The translations under genes and the position numbers were made by a program. A stretch of DNA of 64,000 nucleotides from Owenia fusiformis (lineage: Eukaryota; Annelida; Polychaeta; Sabellida; Oweniidae), in the NCBI GenBank assembly GCA_903813345.2, contig CAIIXF020000007.1, positions 11,227,730 through 11,291,729 on the forward strand, in the 5' to 3' direction. This document shows, one piece after another, positions 8,891 to 20,500 of this stretch (positions within the stretch are counted from its first letter, which is position 1; each line of letters opens with the position of its first letter). The notes below the pieces were generated by a model, which worked only from the letters and a program-made list of their open reading frames with translations, made no database searches and was not told where the DNA came from.

Positions 8891-11800
8891 TAAGAAGTTA
8901 TCACCTCTTTTCTTCATGCACAGTTTATAAAAGGACTCCAGTCCCTATATGAATTATGTAATAAACATGAAGAAATAACTACACCAGTAAATTTGTCTTC
9001 CAGGATTTGACATGTGTCATGCATGGACTGCATGATCCTAGGATGAAGAAGATATTTCTTCATCTTACAGTAGCGTGATCACAATAAGATGTTCAGATGA
9101 AGACACTTGGTTCACATACATTTAAATGTATTTAGAAAATATAACCGTATGTTGTAAAATCTGGTGTAGTATTCATGTAATGTTGCATACATAGAACACG
9201 TATGCTGACCACAGCTGTATAATTGGTTTATTTAGTCCATTCAGTTTTATACTAGTTCTGCGCAGCAGGATAAGTTTGTCAATTATCCATTTGGTTCAGT
9301 TATTTCTGGACTGAGTTGTTTGTCTACTGTTCAGAAAGAGGATAGGCTAAAGATTAACAAGAGTAACTGTAAGATTAACAGTAGGTCTACTGTGAAGTCG
9401 TCATCTTCTTCACAGAAAAGACCAATATAGCATTTTTAGCCTACTCATCTTCCAAGTAGATGTAAAATCTTTTCGAATCAGAGACCTATAAGTTATGGTC
9501 TCTGTTTGAGCGTTTCTGTTTTCTCCAAGTAATGGTACATGTTGCTATTAATATATGCTGAAGAAAACGATTCATGGATGCTCACAATCATCCTGTTATT
9601 GGTTGATTCAGTCTCTTCAACAAAGAAGTAGAAGGTGACTTAGATTGTTTTAGTTTTTGAGTCTCTAGACTAGGCCTATCCTTCTAGCCATATTAGCCAA
9701 CAACTGAACAACACAAGTACTTATTCATATAAGAAGTGTTGTAAGCGTTGACAAATGACAATGTCATGAACTTGTCATTTCTGACTGAAATCTTTTTTCT
9801 CAGGAATCATTTCTGAATACTCCTATTTAGCAGTTTAGACTCTATTCCTGGAATTTTAACATTCAGAATTGAGTTGGCGGAAGTACCTTCGACATAGGTT
9901 ACTTTCTCCAGATGCTTCTCATAAAGCATTCAACTCAGAGTTAATTGTTTGAGGAATTAAGATTACAGTCGAGGTTTTTTGAAAACTTAAACATTTGGCG
10001 GTTTTCAGTTTGCCAGATAAAGTAAGGTTATGTCTAAAACATCACCTCCGTGAAGGTTTTGTTTCCTTCATTTTACTTGGCCTTGGCAGCTTTTGAAGTC
10101 AAAAGTTGATTTTTGAAGTCTAAGATTACTTTTCAGATCTCTTGTAAGTCAGTTCAAGAGACTGTAAATCAAATTCTGTGCTTTCCCCTACAACCTTGGG
10201 TGTTATTCCAAAGGTTTTATTTTGTGATGAGGGGAAGTAGTTATACTTACTTATAACAAGTCCCTATATTTGTATTCCAGACCATGGGCCTGTTTGCTAC
10301 CACATCACACACAGAATGAATATTTGTTTATTTTGACCTTGTTCAGGTTGCTCAGAGTATAGTCAAAGTGATTTTTAAACACGGTTTAAGTATAATCAGT
10401 GTTTTACTGAGCCAGTCTCAGTCATGACAGTATCATCATCAACAGGTTCACAGTCGTGCCGTGCTTCTGTGTAATCTTTTGTGTCTTAAATAGCCACACC
10501 TTCACTTTAAGTCATGGTATCATCAGTGTTCAGTTCAATCACTATTTGAGAGATCTTACATGTTGTTTAGAGGTTTATGTTTTTCACCATGGAATCATTG
10601 TTACCATGTTTCCTTGGTGGTAGAACCTCAACACATCATTTAGTGGTACTGAAGTACTATATACTCGAGAGCTAGTGTACTCTTTGTTATAGACATGGTT
10701 TCGTTTGTCTTGACATGAGCTCTTCCAAACAAGAGATTCAGACTTACCTTTTTACGCATTGGTCAATTAATATTAACAGTGGCAATTTTTTCACACATAT
10801 GTCTTGTCGTGATCAAATTTTGACCAAGTTATTTTTGTAACAGTCTCATGATTTTAAGAATCACAGACATCCTCTGCTGACTGTTATACATATGATCTTT
10901 AACGGAAATCTCAGTTTTCCGTGTGGTTTTGGAGATATTTCTATACGAATTATCTTCTACTCCATCTATACTTTATCAAATAGTTTCATTTTTGAGACAG
11001 TACATTTTTTAAGATGTTGTTCTGAGTAGAACACTGAGTTAAGGAATCGTTCTGCCCTGAGACTAGTAATGTCACTACCCCCTTAATAGGACAAATATAC
11101 ATCTAAGGTTTATGATGTCAAGATTCCAAGTAATTAACAAGGCATTTTGGTGCCCTGTCACAGGAATGTTATTCTCAGGAACCACATAGTCATCGGTTCG
11201 ATTCCTATTAGCTACTGTAGTTTAGTGCTGTTTGCCTATTCTATTTGGCAATTGAATAAGGCTTTTAACGTTGCTTTATTTTCCTCTGTACCATTCATAT
11301 TTGAGGCAGATGGTGGTCAACCTCTTGAGGTGTTTAACAGAGGATTTCAATGCGAGAATAATTCTCGTTATATTTATACATGTTATTGGAACGGTTCTTG
11401 AACACTTACTAGGTAGATGAAAGTTGCCCAAGAACATTTTTGTGTTCAAAGATGCAAATCATAACGTAGTTGTCATATCCACGTTGCTTGACAGCTAGAT
11501 TTCCTTCAAAATCAGGGTTCATTTTCAACAAGAGAATGTGAAACACCTGTAGATTTTAAGGATGAGAAGCGTGATGGGGTTTTTAACACCTATATTGCAA
11601 GAAAGCAATATTGTGACATCTGACACTACAGTTCAATTGATGTGTAATACTATTAACTATTAGACATCAAGACGTCTCACTTGAATTGTTTGTTGTTTCT
11701 GATTCAAAGATTATTGATGTTTAGAACATCATAGTCTCATTAATGTGAGTTTGCATTTTAATGAGTTTATTTACTCATATTTTAGTGATAGTATACATGT

Positions 11801-13290
11801 TTGTTTATGACTAAACAGCAATATTAGAAGATACATGAAACGTATATCTTCCCCAGCAACTTTGTGGATAAATTGCAGGTGTTTCTTACCAAGAGACGCA
11901 GAGTTTTTATCACACTATATATGCGATAAGACTAGAATGCTACTGAATTACTTGGTAGTCGTCTTATTTACCTGTAATTGTTGTAAATCGAACTCTCTAA
12001 TGATATTTCTATCATGATATCGTACAAGATTATGCTTTACTAGTCTAGTAAACTTTCTGATGTCAGCATATATCAGAGGAGGGTTTTCAGAACCAGTTCC
12101 TAAATGATCTTGTCCTGATAACTTCTTCTAGAGTCGAATGATTCTTTAAGGTTTTGAGTTAGTGTTGTGAATCAGTTGAACTTATTCACTCTAAACCATT
12201 ATAATCCCTTTCTTGGGTTTGTACCAAGATCTAGGATTGTATTCAGCAGGTATCATTTAGACATGTTTGGATACATGACTATCTAATTAACCGATTTTTT
12301 CAGAAAGTGTTCGGTAATATGCAAGTTTTATTGTTGAATTGTAAACAACCAAGCATACTCGACTAATAAGGAGGGTGTACATGGGTTCTTCAATGATTGA
12401 ACATGTGATCCTAATGGCAATGAGTAAATGATGAATCTCTACGTAGTTTATCATTCAGACACAGCTTAGCCTTTAAGGGTTACAATGCTTTGCAGAAGCA
12501 CTTATACCAGATGTTTAATATTTAATGTAATTTGGGATTTCGGAGAAATCCCAAGAATATTTAAACAACTGGTGTTCAAAGTTCGAATATCATAAAGAGT
12601 CCAACATATGGTAACCGATGTAGTACTTAGTCTCACCTTTACTCAAAAGAGAGAACGAAAAGTTTGCATTGATTTGAAGAACCAGATACATTTAAGGAAC
12701 TTCAATAAAATTCCTTTAGATCTTTGGATCAAGCAATTATTAGCTGTTATCTATACATGTACAAGGTATACAGAAGTATACACATGTAGCTGTTAAAGAA
12801 GGGTCGAAAACGTTATGTCAAGACCAGTAACTACTTCTTCAATCTTTGTTTCTAGAAGTCGAGTGGAAGATATGTTTAAAGCAGGCACAATGGGCAGCTT
12901 AATTTACTTCCAAGTCATGTATGTAAGTCTAGGACTATGCAAGAAGATATTCTGACATTTTTCTTAACTTTATGGCCAATCAGAATGTCAGAATTTGTAC
13001 TGTGGTATAAGTTCGTTGTTGACCTTTGGTGGTTGAATTACCCCGCCATAGATAGACGTCCGTTTTTTATCATAGTGGCCAATTGAGTCATATATGAAAT
13101 AATACTCAGTAGTTTTTTAGCATAGTGAATCTGTATAATTAGTTTTGTTAAGTGTTTAACACAGTTTAAACATTTCACCCCAGAACTTGTATTTGGTTAC
13201 TAAGTTCCTTAGTCCCGAAGGCTTTAGGATGTAAAGTTGGGTTACCTAAAGTTGTAGGGTTGATCAATTTGTAGTTTGTTGCAAATTTAT
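8231..13290. other. Dense array of short, unrelated stem-loops (hairpin-array core)
   Basis: About 5 kb without ORFs, made almost end to end of short inverted repeats with different sequences. Stem arms seen by eye include 8366-8375/8389-8400, 8408-8414/8420-8426, 8739-8745/8750-8756, 8909-8918/8966-8975, 9042-9050/9056-9064, 9390-9397/9408-9415 (with 9384-9388/9419-9423), 9479-9486/9497-9504, 9753-9761/9772-9780, 10138-10144/10155-10161, 10838-10845/10879-10886, 10902-10908/10916-10922, 11282-11289/11337-11344, 11592-11598/11605-11611, 11637-11643/11664-11670, 11715-11721/11725-11731, 11827-11833/11845-11851, 12036-12042/12046-12052, 12427-12435/12447-12455, 12532-12540/12546-12554, 12754-12760/12782-12788, 12949-12959/12984-12994 and 13222-13228/13245-13251. 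Most stems are perfect, 6-11 bp, with loops of 3-15 bases. At least thirty were found. Chance would give only a few 7-bp stems with short loops in 5 kb. Transcripts of either strand would fold into a chain of hairpins. Function is unknown. Confidence 0.7.
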
Positions 13291-13390
13291 TCTATTCCCG
13301 TGGTCTTTCTGCTGTTTAACCCACCGCCTACTTGGCTGGGATTCAGCACATAGTGGCAATATTAGTGTAAGTAGTTAAGGTTTGCGTAGT

Positions 13391-13690
13391 AAAATCTTAA
13401 AATTTAAAGTAATTTTAGTTTTTATTAGTAAACCATACTTACCTAATATTGCCACTACAAATATGTCCCTCCCTCCTCCTCCGCTTACAGCAGAATGTTC
13501 ATAATTGTTATAGCGGAATAATTGAGGAATATCCGGGCATTTGTGCGGGGGTGCACAGTGTAATATGCTCAAGAAATTCCCGGGAAGTTGGCCATAGATA
13601 GATTCAATGGTGGATGTTAGCACATAGTGGCAATATTAGGTAAGTATGGTTTACTAATAAAAACTAAAATTACTTTAAATTTTAAGACTT
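13391..13690. mobile_element. Nested ~300-bp inverted-repeat element
   Basis: 13391-13458 is the inverse of 13625-13690 (motif ACTTACCTAATATTGCCACTA and its complement). The interior 13490-13622 is a flipped copy of 7946-8060, sharing GGTGCACAGTGTAATATGC. It interrupts the right arm of the large inverted-repeat element. Confidence 0.7.
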
Positions 13691-14519
13691 TATTATGTAC
13701 CAGAAAATAACATGTGCAGTAGCCAGGTAGATCTAGTATGTATCCAACAGACTGACTAGAAGTCAGTCTGTTATGATGTACTACTTTCCTGTGGAAATTG
13801 CAGTGAAATTTTTTGCACAAAATTATCAATTAGAGGAACCATGTGTTCTATAAAATAAACATTACAAAATTTAAATAAAATAGTAAGGTACAATTAAATG
13901 CAATAAAAAGTAACACAGCATATTGTCAAGTGGAAATAAAGCTAGTTGAAGTAAAAAATGTGCAAATTAATTTTACCCAATCGGCCATTTTGAATAGCAC
14001 TTCCTATGTAAACAAATATTTTGGATTACCATACTTTAACATAGGTGCCTTATAGTCTGAATATAATTCAGACTAAATAGGATATAGTCTACAGGTAGAT
14101 CTATAGCAATTTTTACCAAAATGTTATTTTCCAGCTGTACCTTAATATTTTCCAAGTTTATACTTAGCCAATGTGATTGACAATTATATGGTCTTCAACA
14201 GATAGTTATACAAACTGAGAAAAAGAATAGAAGAAGAGTGTTTTAGTTGAAATAATCATAAATGTTTACGTCGTTAGGGTAAATCGCTTTACGCCATTTT
14301 GTCCGAAAAACTGTCACGTGATATTAAGATGAGAGTAAGATTTTTTGATGCAAGTAAAAGGGGATACTGATTCTGTTTGACCTTATATTGATAAATAAGA
14401 TAAATTGAAAGTACTATATACACCTACTTTGATCATTGGAAAGAGTAAACCATATTAAACAAGAATAAATATCTCACTCTCGAACAAATTTCAAAATGTC
14501 ATGTGACTAAAACTTTTAA

Positions 14520-14544
14520 CCAATCAGAATAGAATAGCGCGAAA
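14520..14544 (+). promoter_or_regulatory. Shugoshin proximal promoter: CCAAT box and E2F-type site
   Basis: CCAAT at 14520-14524 is followed by GCGCGAAA at 14537-14544, seven bases before the start codon at 14551. CCAAT plus an E2F/DP-type site is typical of S/G2/M-phase genes, which fits a cohesion protector. CACGTG-like and CATGTG E-boxes lie further up (about 14316 and 14499). There is no TATA box. Confidence 0.55.
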
Positions 14545-14550
14545 TCCAAA

Positions 14551-17500
14551 ATGGAGGACGGTGAACTTTTTTCCGTTGAAGATTCACCTCCAGAAACCAG
14601 TGTAAGTCTTATATTTACATCTATTTCTTCATATAACGTGTAAAAAAAGCTACAGCTAAGTTTGTGTCATCTATGACATTTCTTTTAACTGTCGATTCAA
14701 TGCATGCATGCATTTTCAAGTCATTATATGATTTTTACAATATTTTTCTAAAAAATTGAAATCAAATCAATTTGAAAAGAATTTTTCATGATAAAATATT
14801 GATCTATGTTATTTTAAGAATTATAAGATTTGATGATTGGCACCGTAGCCTATTTAGAGATCTAATGGCTTCTGCTTTTGTCATACTTGTCAACCCCGGA
14901 TCAACTCTTGACTGAAATCTGGCTAAAATCCTAGTTTGCCTATGGCTTACATGTACCTTTCATCTAGAATCTAGCCTATTAGGGCTGCCTTTTCTCGGCC
15001 TGACTTTATTGTTAGAATTTGAAAAATAAGAGTAGGCTAACAATTTGGAGTCTTACTTACCTTCTAGAGGTTAGAATGGAGATTTCAATGAAACCCTATC
15101 ACCTTTGTTGCGTCAACTGTTGAGCATTTAGCACAATATTCAAGAGATAAAGTATGAACTGTGAAAATGAATGATTTCCTTGTAAGTTCATGGTACTAAA
15201 CATTACCGATAATATGTGTAAAATCAAATGTTTGTTCATTGATTTTACTATACCAATGTGTTATTCTTCTATATCACCAACAGGTTCGTCCTACTGTATT
15301 AATGGACTAATACAGCAGACGACCCATTCTTACTTTCTCCATAGCTTGTCAGATATTGTACAATGATCGTTTAATAAATAAAACATAACCTTAAAAAAAG
15401 CATTTCGTTCTGACCTACAGTGTCACTGTGTCTCAAAAAAATGTTACACTCACAAAAAGTACAATATCTTTCATAATTTTGACTTTTCCCTAAAATATAC
15501 TTTAGATTCCAAAAGACAAATCTTTCTCGAATAATTTAACACCATCAAATTCAAAATCTGTAATTGATTGGCTCAACATGACAGCTTTTAGTGTCCCATG
15601 GTAAAATCTGACTTGCGCCAACTTTTAAGTGATTGGATGGATCAAATGGCAAAAGAGGAACAGTTTCTTTAATACTTAACTTTCTTCTGAGTAGAAGCTT
15701 GACCTTAAACTGAGTCATAATGTAGTTTTCGTATTTGTGTTACATATGATCATTGGGTCTATCCACATAAAGATGTGGTCCCCTCAACATGTTCTCCAAA
15801 GCAAATCTGAGGTACCCTTGCCCATGCGCACATGAATTGTAATATCACTCTGATTCTATCAATTATTTTTGCAGAAGTTCATTTAGGTCAGTGTGTGATG
15901 CTGTAAACCGCTTTCAGAGGCCCTTCAAAAACTCAAGGGTGTAAAGTGGGATGACCCTGGGGGCCAATCCAATGGGTAATTCAATGCTATCTTCTGATTT
16001 CCAAAGAGTTCTACCAAACGATCTGCCACAGGCCTTTGCACCATCCTGTTTCCATCATACGTAACAAAATTGAACACTCTGACAATGATATCTTGTATTT
16101 CTATCCAGGAAATAAACAACTGGATCATTGATCATATCAAGATATCACTGTCCATAGCATTCACACCAAAAAAGAATTGATCACCACATGTCCAGCCACT
16201 GAGAAGTTGGCGCAAATCAGATTTCACATGCGTCGATAAAATCTGTCCTGTGCAGCCAATCTTGGACGGATTTTGAATCTGATGGTGTGAATTTATTCGA
16301 GAAAGACTGGTCTTATGGTATCTAAGTATATTTTAGGGGAAAGGTCAAAATCATGAGAGGTATTGAACTTTTTGTAAGTGTAACATTTTTTGGAGACACA
16401 CTGTATAGTGCGACTGTAGATCATGCTGTGTCTTCTATCTTAGAACAGGCTATCCTCCTCTGCCTTGTTCTTAACTTGTTAATATTATAATTATTTTCAC
16501 ATCAGACATGGTTGACTTACATGTCAACAAATTAAAGTTCAAGGGTCAGTATTTAATTTCATGATTGGGGCAACTCCTTCCCAGAAGACAACACAAGATA
16601 AAATGGAAAATTTGCAAAAGCACATTCACAAATTTCAATAAAATACTGTGCTTAATGCTTAGTAAGACTCCCAATCATTAGCTACCTCTTATTTTCAAAT
16701 TCTATGACGAAGTTGGGCAATGAAAAAAGTAGTAGTACAGTCAAATTCATATTTTTTAGAAAGTACTTTAAATTGGAAAAATAAGGAAATGATATATTAA
16801 CCACATACTTACCAGTCTGTGACATGTCTTTCAAAGTCCTAGGTTACCTAGTGAAACTCAGCTATGAAAAGAAGAAGTGCGAGTGTATGTATTGTGAGGT
16901 TTGGATATTACTGTTTTAGAATGAGAGGGAAGACCCATTTAAGAAAGCACGCTCCAAACTTAAATATGTTGGAAAAGGAAAGGGAAAACTGAATGTTTCA
17001 ATAGGAAGGATGAAGATGAAGACTCCTGCAAAAGGGAAGAGACATGGGAAGATAGGCAGTGGTAAGTTAGAACAGTTAAGAAAAAATAGAATGGCCAAGA
17101 AGGCCATTTCCATGCAGTTTAGTTCATAAAAATCTGAGATTCTGAGGTTAGGTTAGTAGTTTTCAACTTTGATAAATTTTTGTATTGTTTGTAAAAATCA
17201 TTTTTTCGACCACTTCAAACGGCATTGCCAGACTCACATATCAATAACATCCAGCTAAATATCCAACCATTAATCAAGTATATCAGCTCTGTAGGGAATC
17301 AGTTAAAATCCCTGTGTTTGTTCATTCACTTCAAGTACTGTATGTCATTAGCATTGAATGAGGATCTTTTCTTTATGAGAGTTTAAATGTTTTAGCAAAC
17401 TCCTCAGTTGTGAAACAGAGTTTAAAGGCCAACAATCGCCAACTGGCGCGGGCGCTAGAGTGTGTGAAACAAGAGCTCCAGATAGTCACCAAGAGAGAAT

Positions 17501-20500
17501 TAGCGCTGAAACACGCACACCAGGAACAAATGGTAAATTCTGATACTAATTTTTCATTAAAATAAACTTGTAATGTTATTCTCTTTTTTCAATATATCGA
17601 AATGAAGAATATGAAATAAACATGTTAAATTAACATAAAAATACAATTGTACAGTGGTATGGAGAGATATAAATTGATGATCTTGTACAGATTTGGTGAA
17701 TTGGAAAGCTAAAGCAAGCACCAAATGAAAACAATTTACAGTTGATTTGCTATATTCACTCAGTGTTGATTATTTCTATAATATTTTAGGTGAAGATTAA
17801 TTCTCTACAGCATGTGGCAGGTTTGAGGAATGATGGTGTTGAGAAGGAGGTACAGGTCAGAATAAAGGTCAGTGGAAGTCATAGATCTAATACTGTAATA
17901 TGAATTACTGTAGTGGTAGAGAATTACAATAAATACAGATTTGCTGGTTACTTTCTCTCCAGTCGGCCATGTTCTTTCTCAGCAGGGTCAAAATCATAAT
18001 TTTACATATTTTAGTCAAGATATCGCAACAGATCATCATTTTGACAGGGTAGAACGTTAGAAACAGATTTTTAACAGGGTGACATGTAATGTTAAAGTGT
18101 GCTGTGCCCAGTTGTTCTAATGCTGGGTAGATGAATAGCAGCTTGGCTGTACATGTGTGTTTTACTTGTTTATAGAAGCGAATGGCTGATGTTCAGAATA
18201 TCCTTAGCAAAGTGACGAGTAACTTGCTTGAGACTGTGACTCACCTAGGTGAGGCTCTCAACATGTGTAGTGACCCACGTCCACACTCTGTAGGGACAGC
18301 ATGTGATACAACCATCGACTCTACATTGAATACATCAGCCTTCAATACCAGCATGCCTAAGAGGTAGGCTTCGTGCTGTAGTTTCATTAGAATTTTGGAC
18401 AATCAAAACATGAAAGCAATGGGAAAAATTCATGGAAACTATAAATGAACTGCATACAAATTAGCATTATTTGATGGAACACTGATGCTAATTTGATAAT
18501 CTAAAAATCAGTAAATTGTGACAATTTAAAGTACAGTACATTTTCTAGAATCATTTAAGAATTGCAAGTTGCTTAAACATGGAGTGTTTGGAGTAAAACT
18601 TAGATGCTCACTCAGTTCCAGACTTGAATAAAAGTGCATATTGATACATCTTATGTCAATAATACAATATTTGATTTGATCCATGGATATCATTGTTGTA
18701 GGTCAATATTCTACACTGGCTCTGACAGTGCTAAGTCTAGGAATCCCAACACTTTAAGTAGCCTCTCAAGCGCCATCAGCAAAGTGGCAATGAACCTTGA
18801 GACTGCTATAGGTGGCGTGCATGATGCACCTAAACATGTCGATGAGATGTCTCTGATCCCAGAGAGTTCCTTGTTCATGGATGATGTTCCCCTACCATTC
18901 ACTGATGATGAGAATAGTGAACAGCTTATTCTTGGAAAAAGTATGGTGTACCTTTAATAATTGATCACAGTTTTTTTCTCTGAAATATTATTAATAATTA
19001 GTTCAGAGTTCTTTCTCTGAAATATTAATTGTGTAGAATTTGGAGCTCACAGTAGAATAATACGGTTGTCGAACAGTGTCAGAGAAACGATTTTGTAAAA
19101 CTTTTATACTTGTATATGAAAATAGTATAAGTGTAAGTATTTATGTATATAACAACAATTTACATCATTGGTCCCAGTTCTTATTTTTGCCTCATTTTGG
19201 AGAAATCAGCTTTTTGTCATCAAAATATCACATCAGCATAAGAAATGACTATGTTAGCCCAATGTATGGTCAGGTGACATTTTTATCAATATGTCCCAAA
19301 TTTCACATCATCATAAATTAATACTTTATTCATTTCAGTATCAGAGGGTCCAGAATTAAGCAAGAGAAGTAGAAGTAAATCACGCAACTCTGAACTTTTA
19401 GGGCGCATTATCTCGCCAGATGAAGATAAAGACCATAAAGCAGAGACAGTTGATAAAGAGCCCAAAAGAAGGACACTTAGGGGCAGAAGTAAAAACAGAA
19501 AAAGCAGCAATATTCAAACAAAAGAAAGACCCAAAAGTATATCACCCCAAAGTGACATGGAAACTGACTCACAAAGTAAAACTACTGAAACTATTAACAA
19601 TGATGGCAAAAATCTTCAACATACAAGGAGTAAATCAAGGAGAGGAACCCTGAAGGACACAGATCCTGTTAAGCCTACAGCTGTGTCCGCTGAAATTGAA
19701 AAGGAGACAACAATAGATAGGCGAGGGACATATTTTGTACCTATGAATGATGTTGAGACTACACCTCCCTTAACTTCACCTCCGAAAGTAAACCCTGGAG
19801 AAAGACGAGGCACATACTTTGTTCCCCAACCAATGACCAGAGATCTTGATGTGGAAAATATTTTTGATCAAGATGATAGTATTTTAGTAAATAGCATGGA
19901 TGGTTTAGATAAGACAAGGAGCAGTTATGAACCAATCACCAGTGATATTGGTAATGAAACAATACATGATGACATTACTATGGACTTCACAGCAGTCTTA
20001 CCAGTTAATAACATTATCATGGCCCCACCTACAACATCAAGTGTCACCAGTGCAGATTCAGCTAATAACATTGATCTTAGTGAAGATCCAAATAAACAAT
20101 ACCCAAGTGCCAATCAAATAGTTGCTTCGTTCAACAAGAAACAGCAACAAAACAGTGAATTCATAGGAAACACTGGAAGTTCTCTTGGACTGAAACGGTT
20201 CACGTTTAACAAAGATATTAGTGACCCCGATGATTCGAAGTCTATCAGTGATGCATCAGATGTTGATAAGGATGTGATGACTGAAAAGGTTAAGACCAAT
20301 GTAGCATTACAGTTGAAGCGACCAGGGCAGATGGTCTTCAAGGCAGGAAGGAAGGACATCAGAGAAAACTCAACGGAATCGAGACTACCCCAACTCTGCA
20401 GAGCCCGATCTAAGAGTAAAAACCACTCAAGGTCTAAGTCAAGGTCTAAGAAACGGTTACTTGATCTACCGCAGAATGGAGATCCTCCTTCGTTATTTGA

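Larger units (their letters stand above)
7292..14167. mobile_element. Large composite inverted-repeat element, non-coding
   Basis: Matching inverse arms bound this region: 7292-7324 with 14141-14167, 7474-7511 with 14092-14137, 7508-7532 with 13697-13719, and a perfect 50-bp pair 7903-7952 with 13345-13394. Smaller inverted elements are nested at 7541-7902 and 13391-13690. The unit beginning TATTGCCACTATGTGCT occurs at 7936 and, flipped, at 13345 and 13618. No ORF above about 85 codons exists, so it is non-autonomous. No clear target duplication was found at the outer ends. It could be one large fold-back transposon or several elements inserted into each other. Confidence 0.65.

Noticed and set aside
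8231-13290. CRISPR array
   Set aside because: The inverted repeats are all different, there are no regular spacers, and the genome is eukaryotic.
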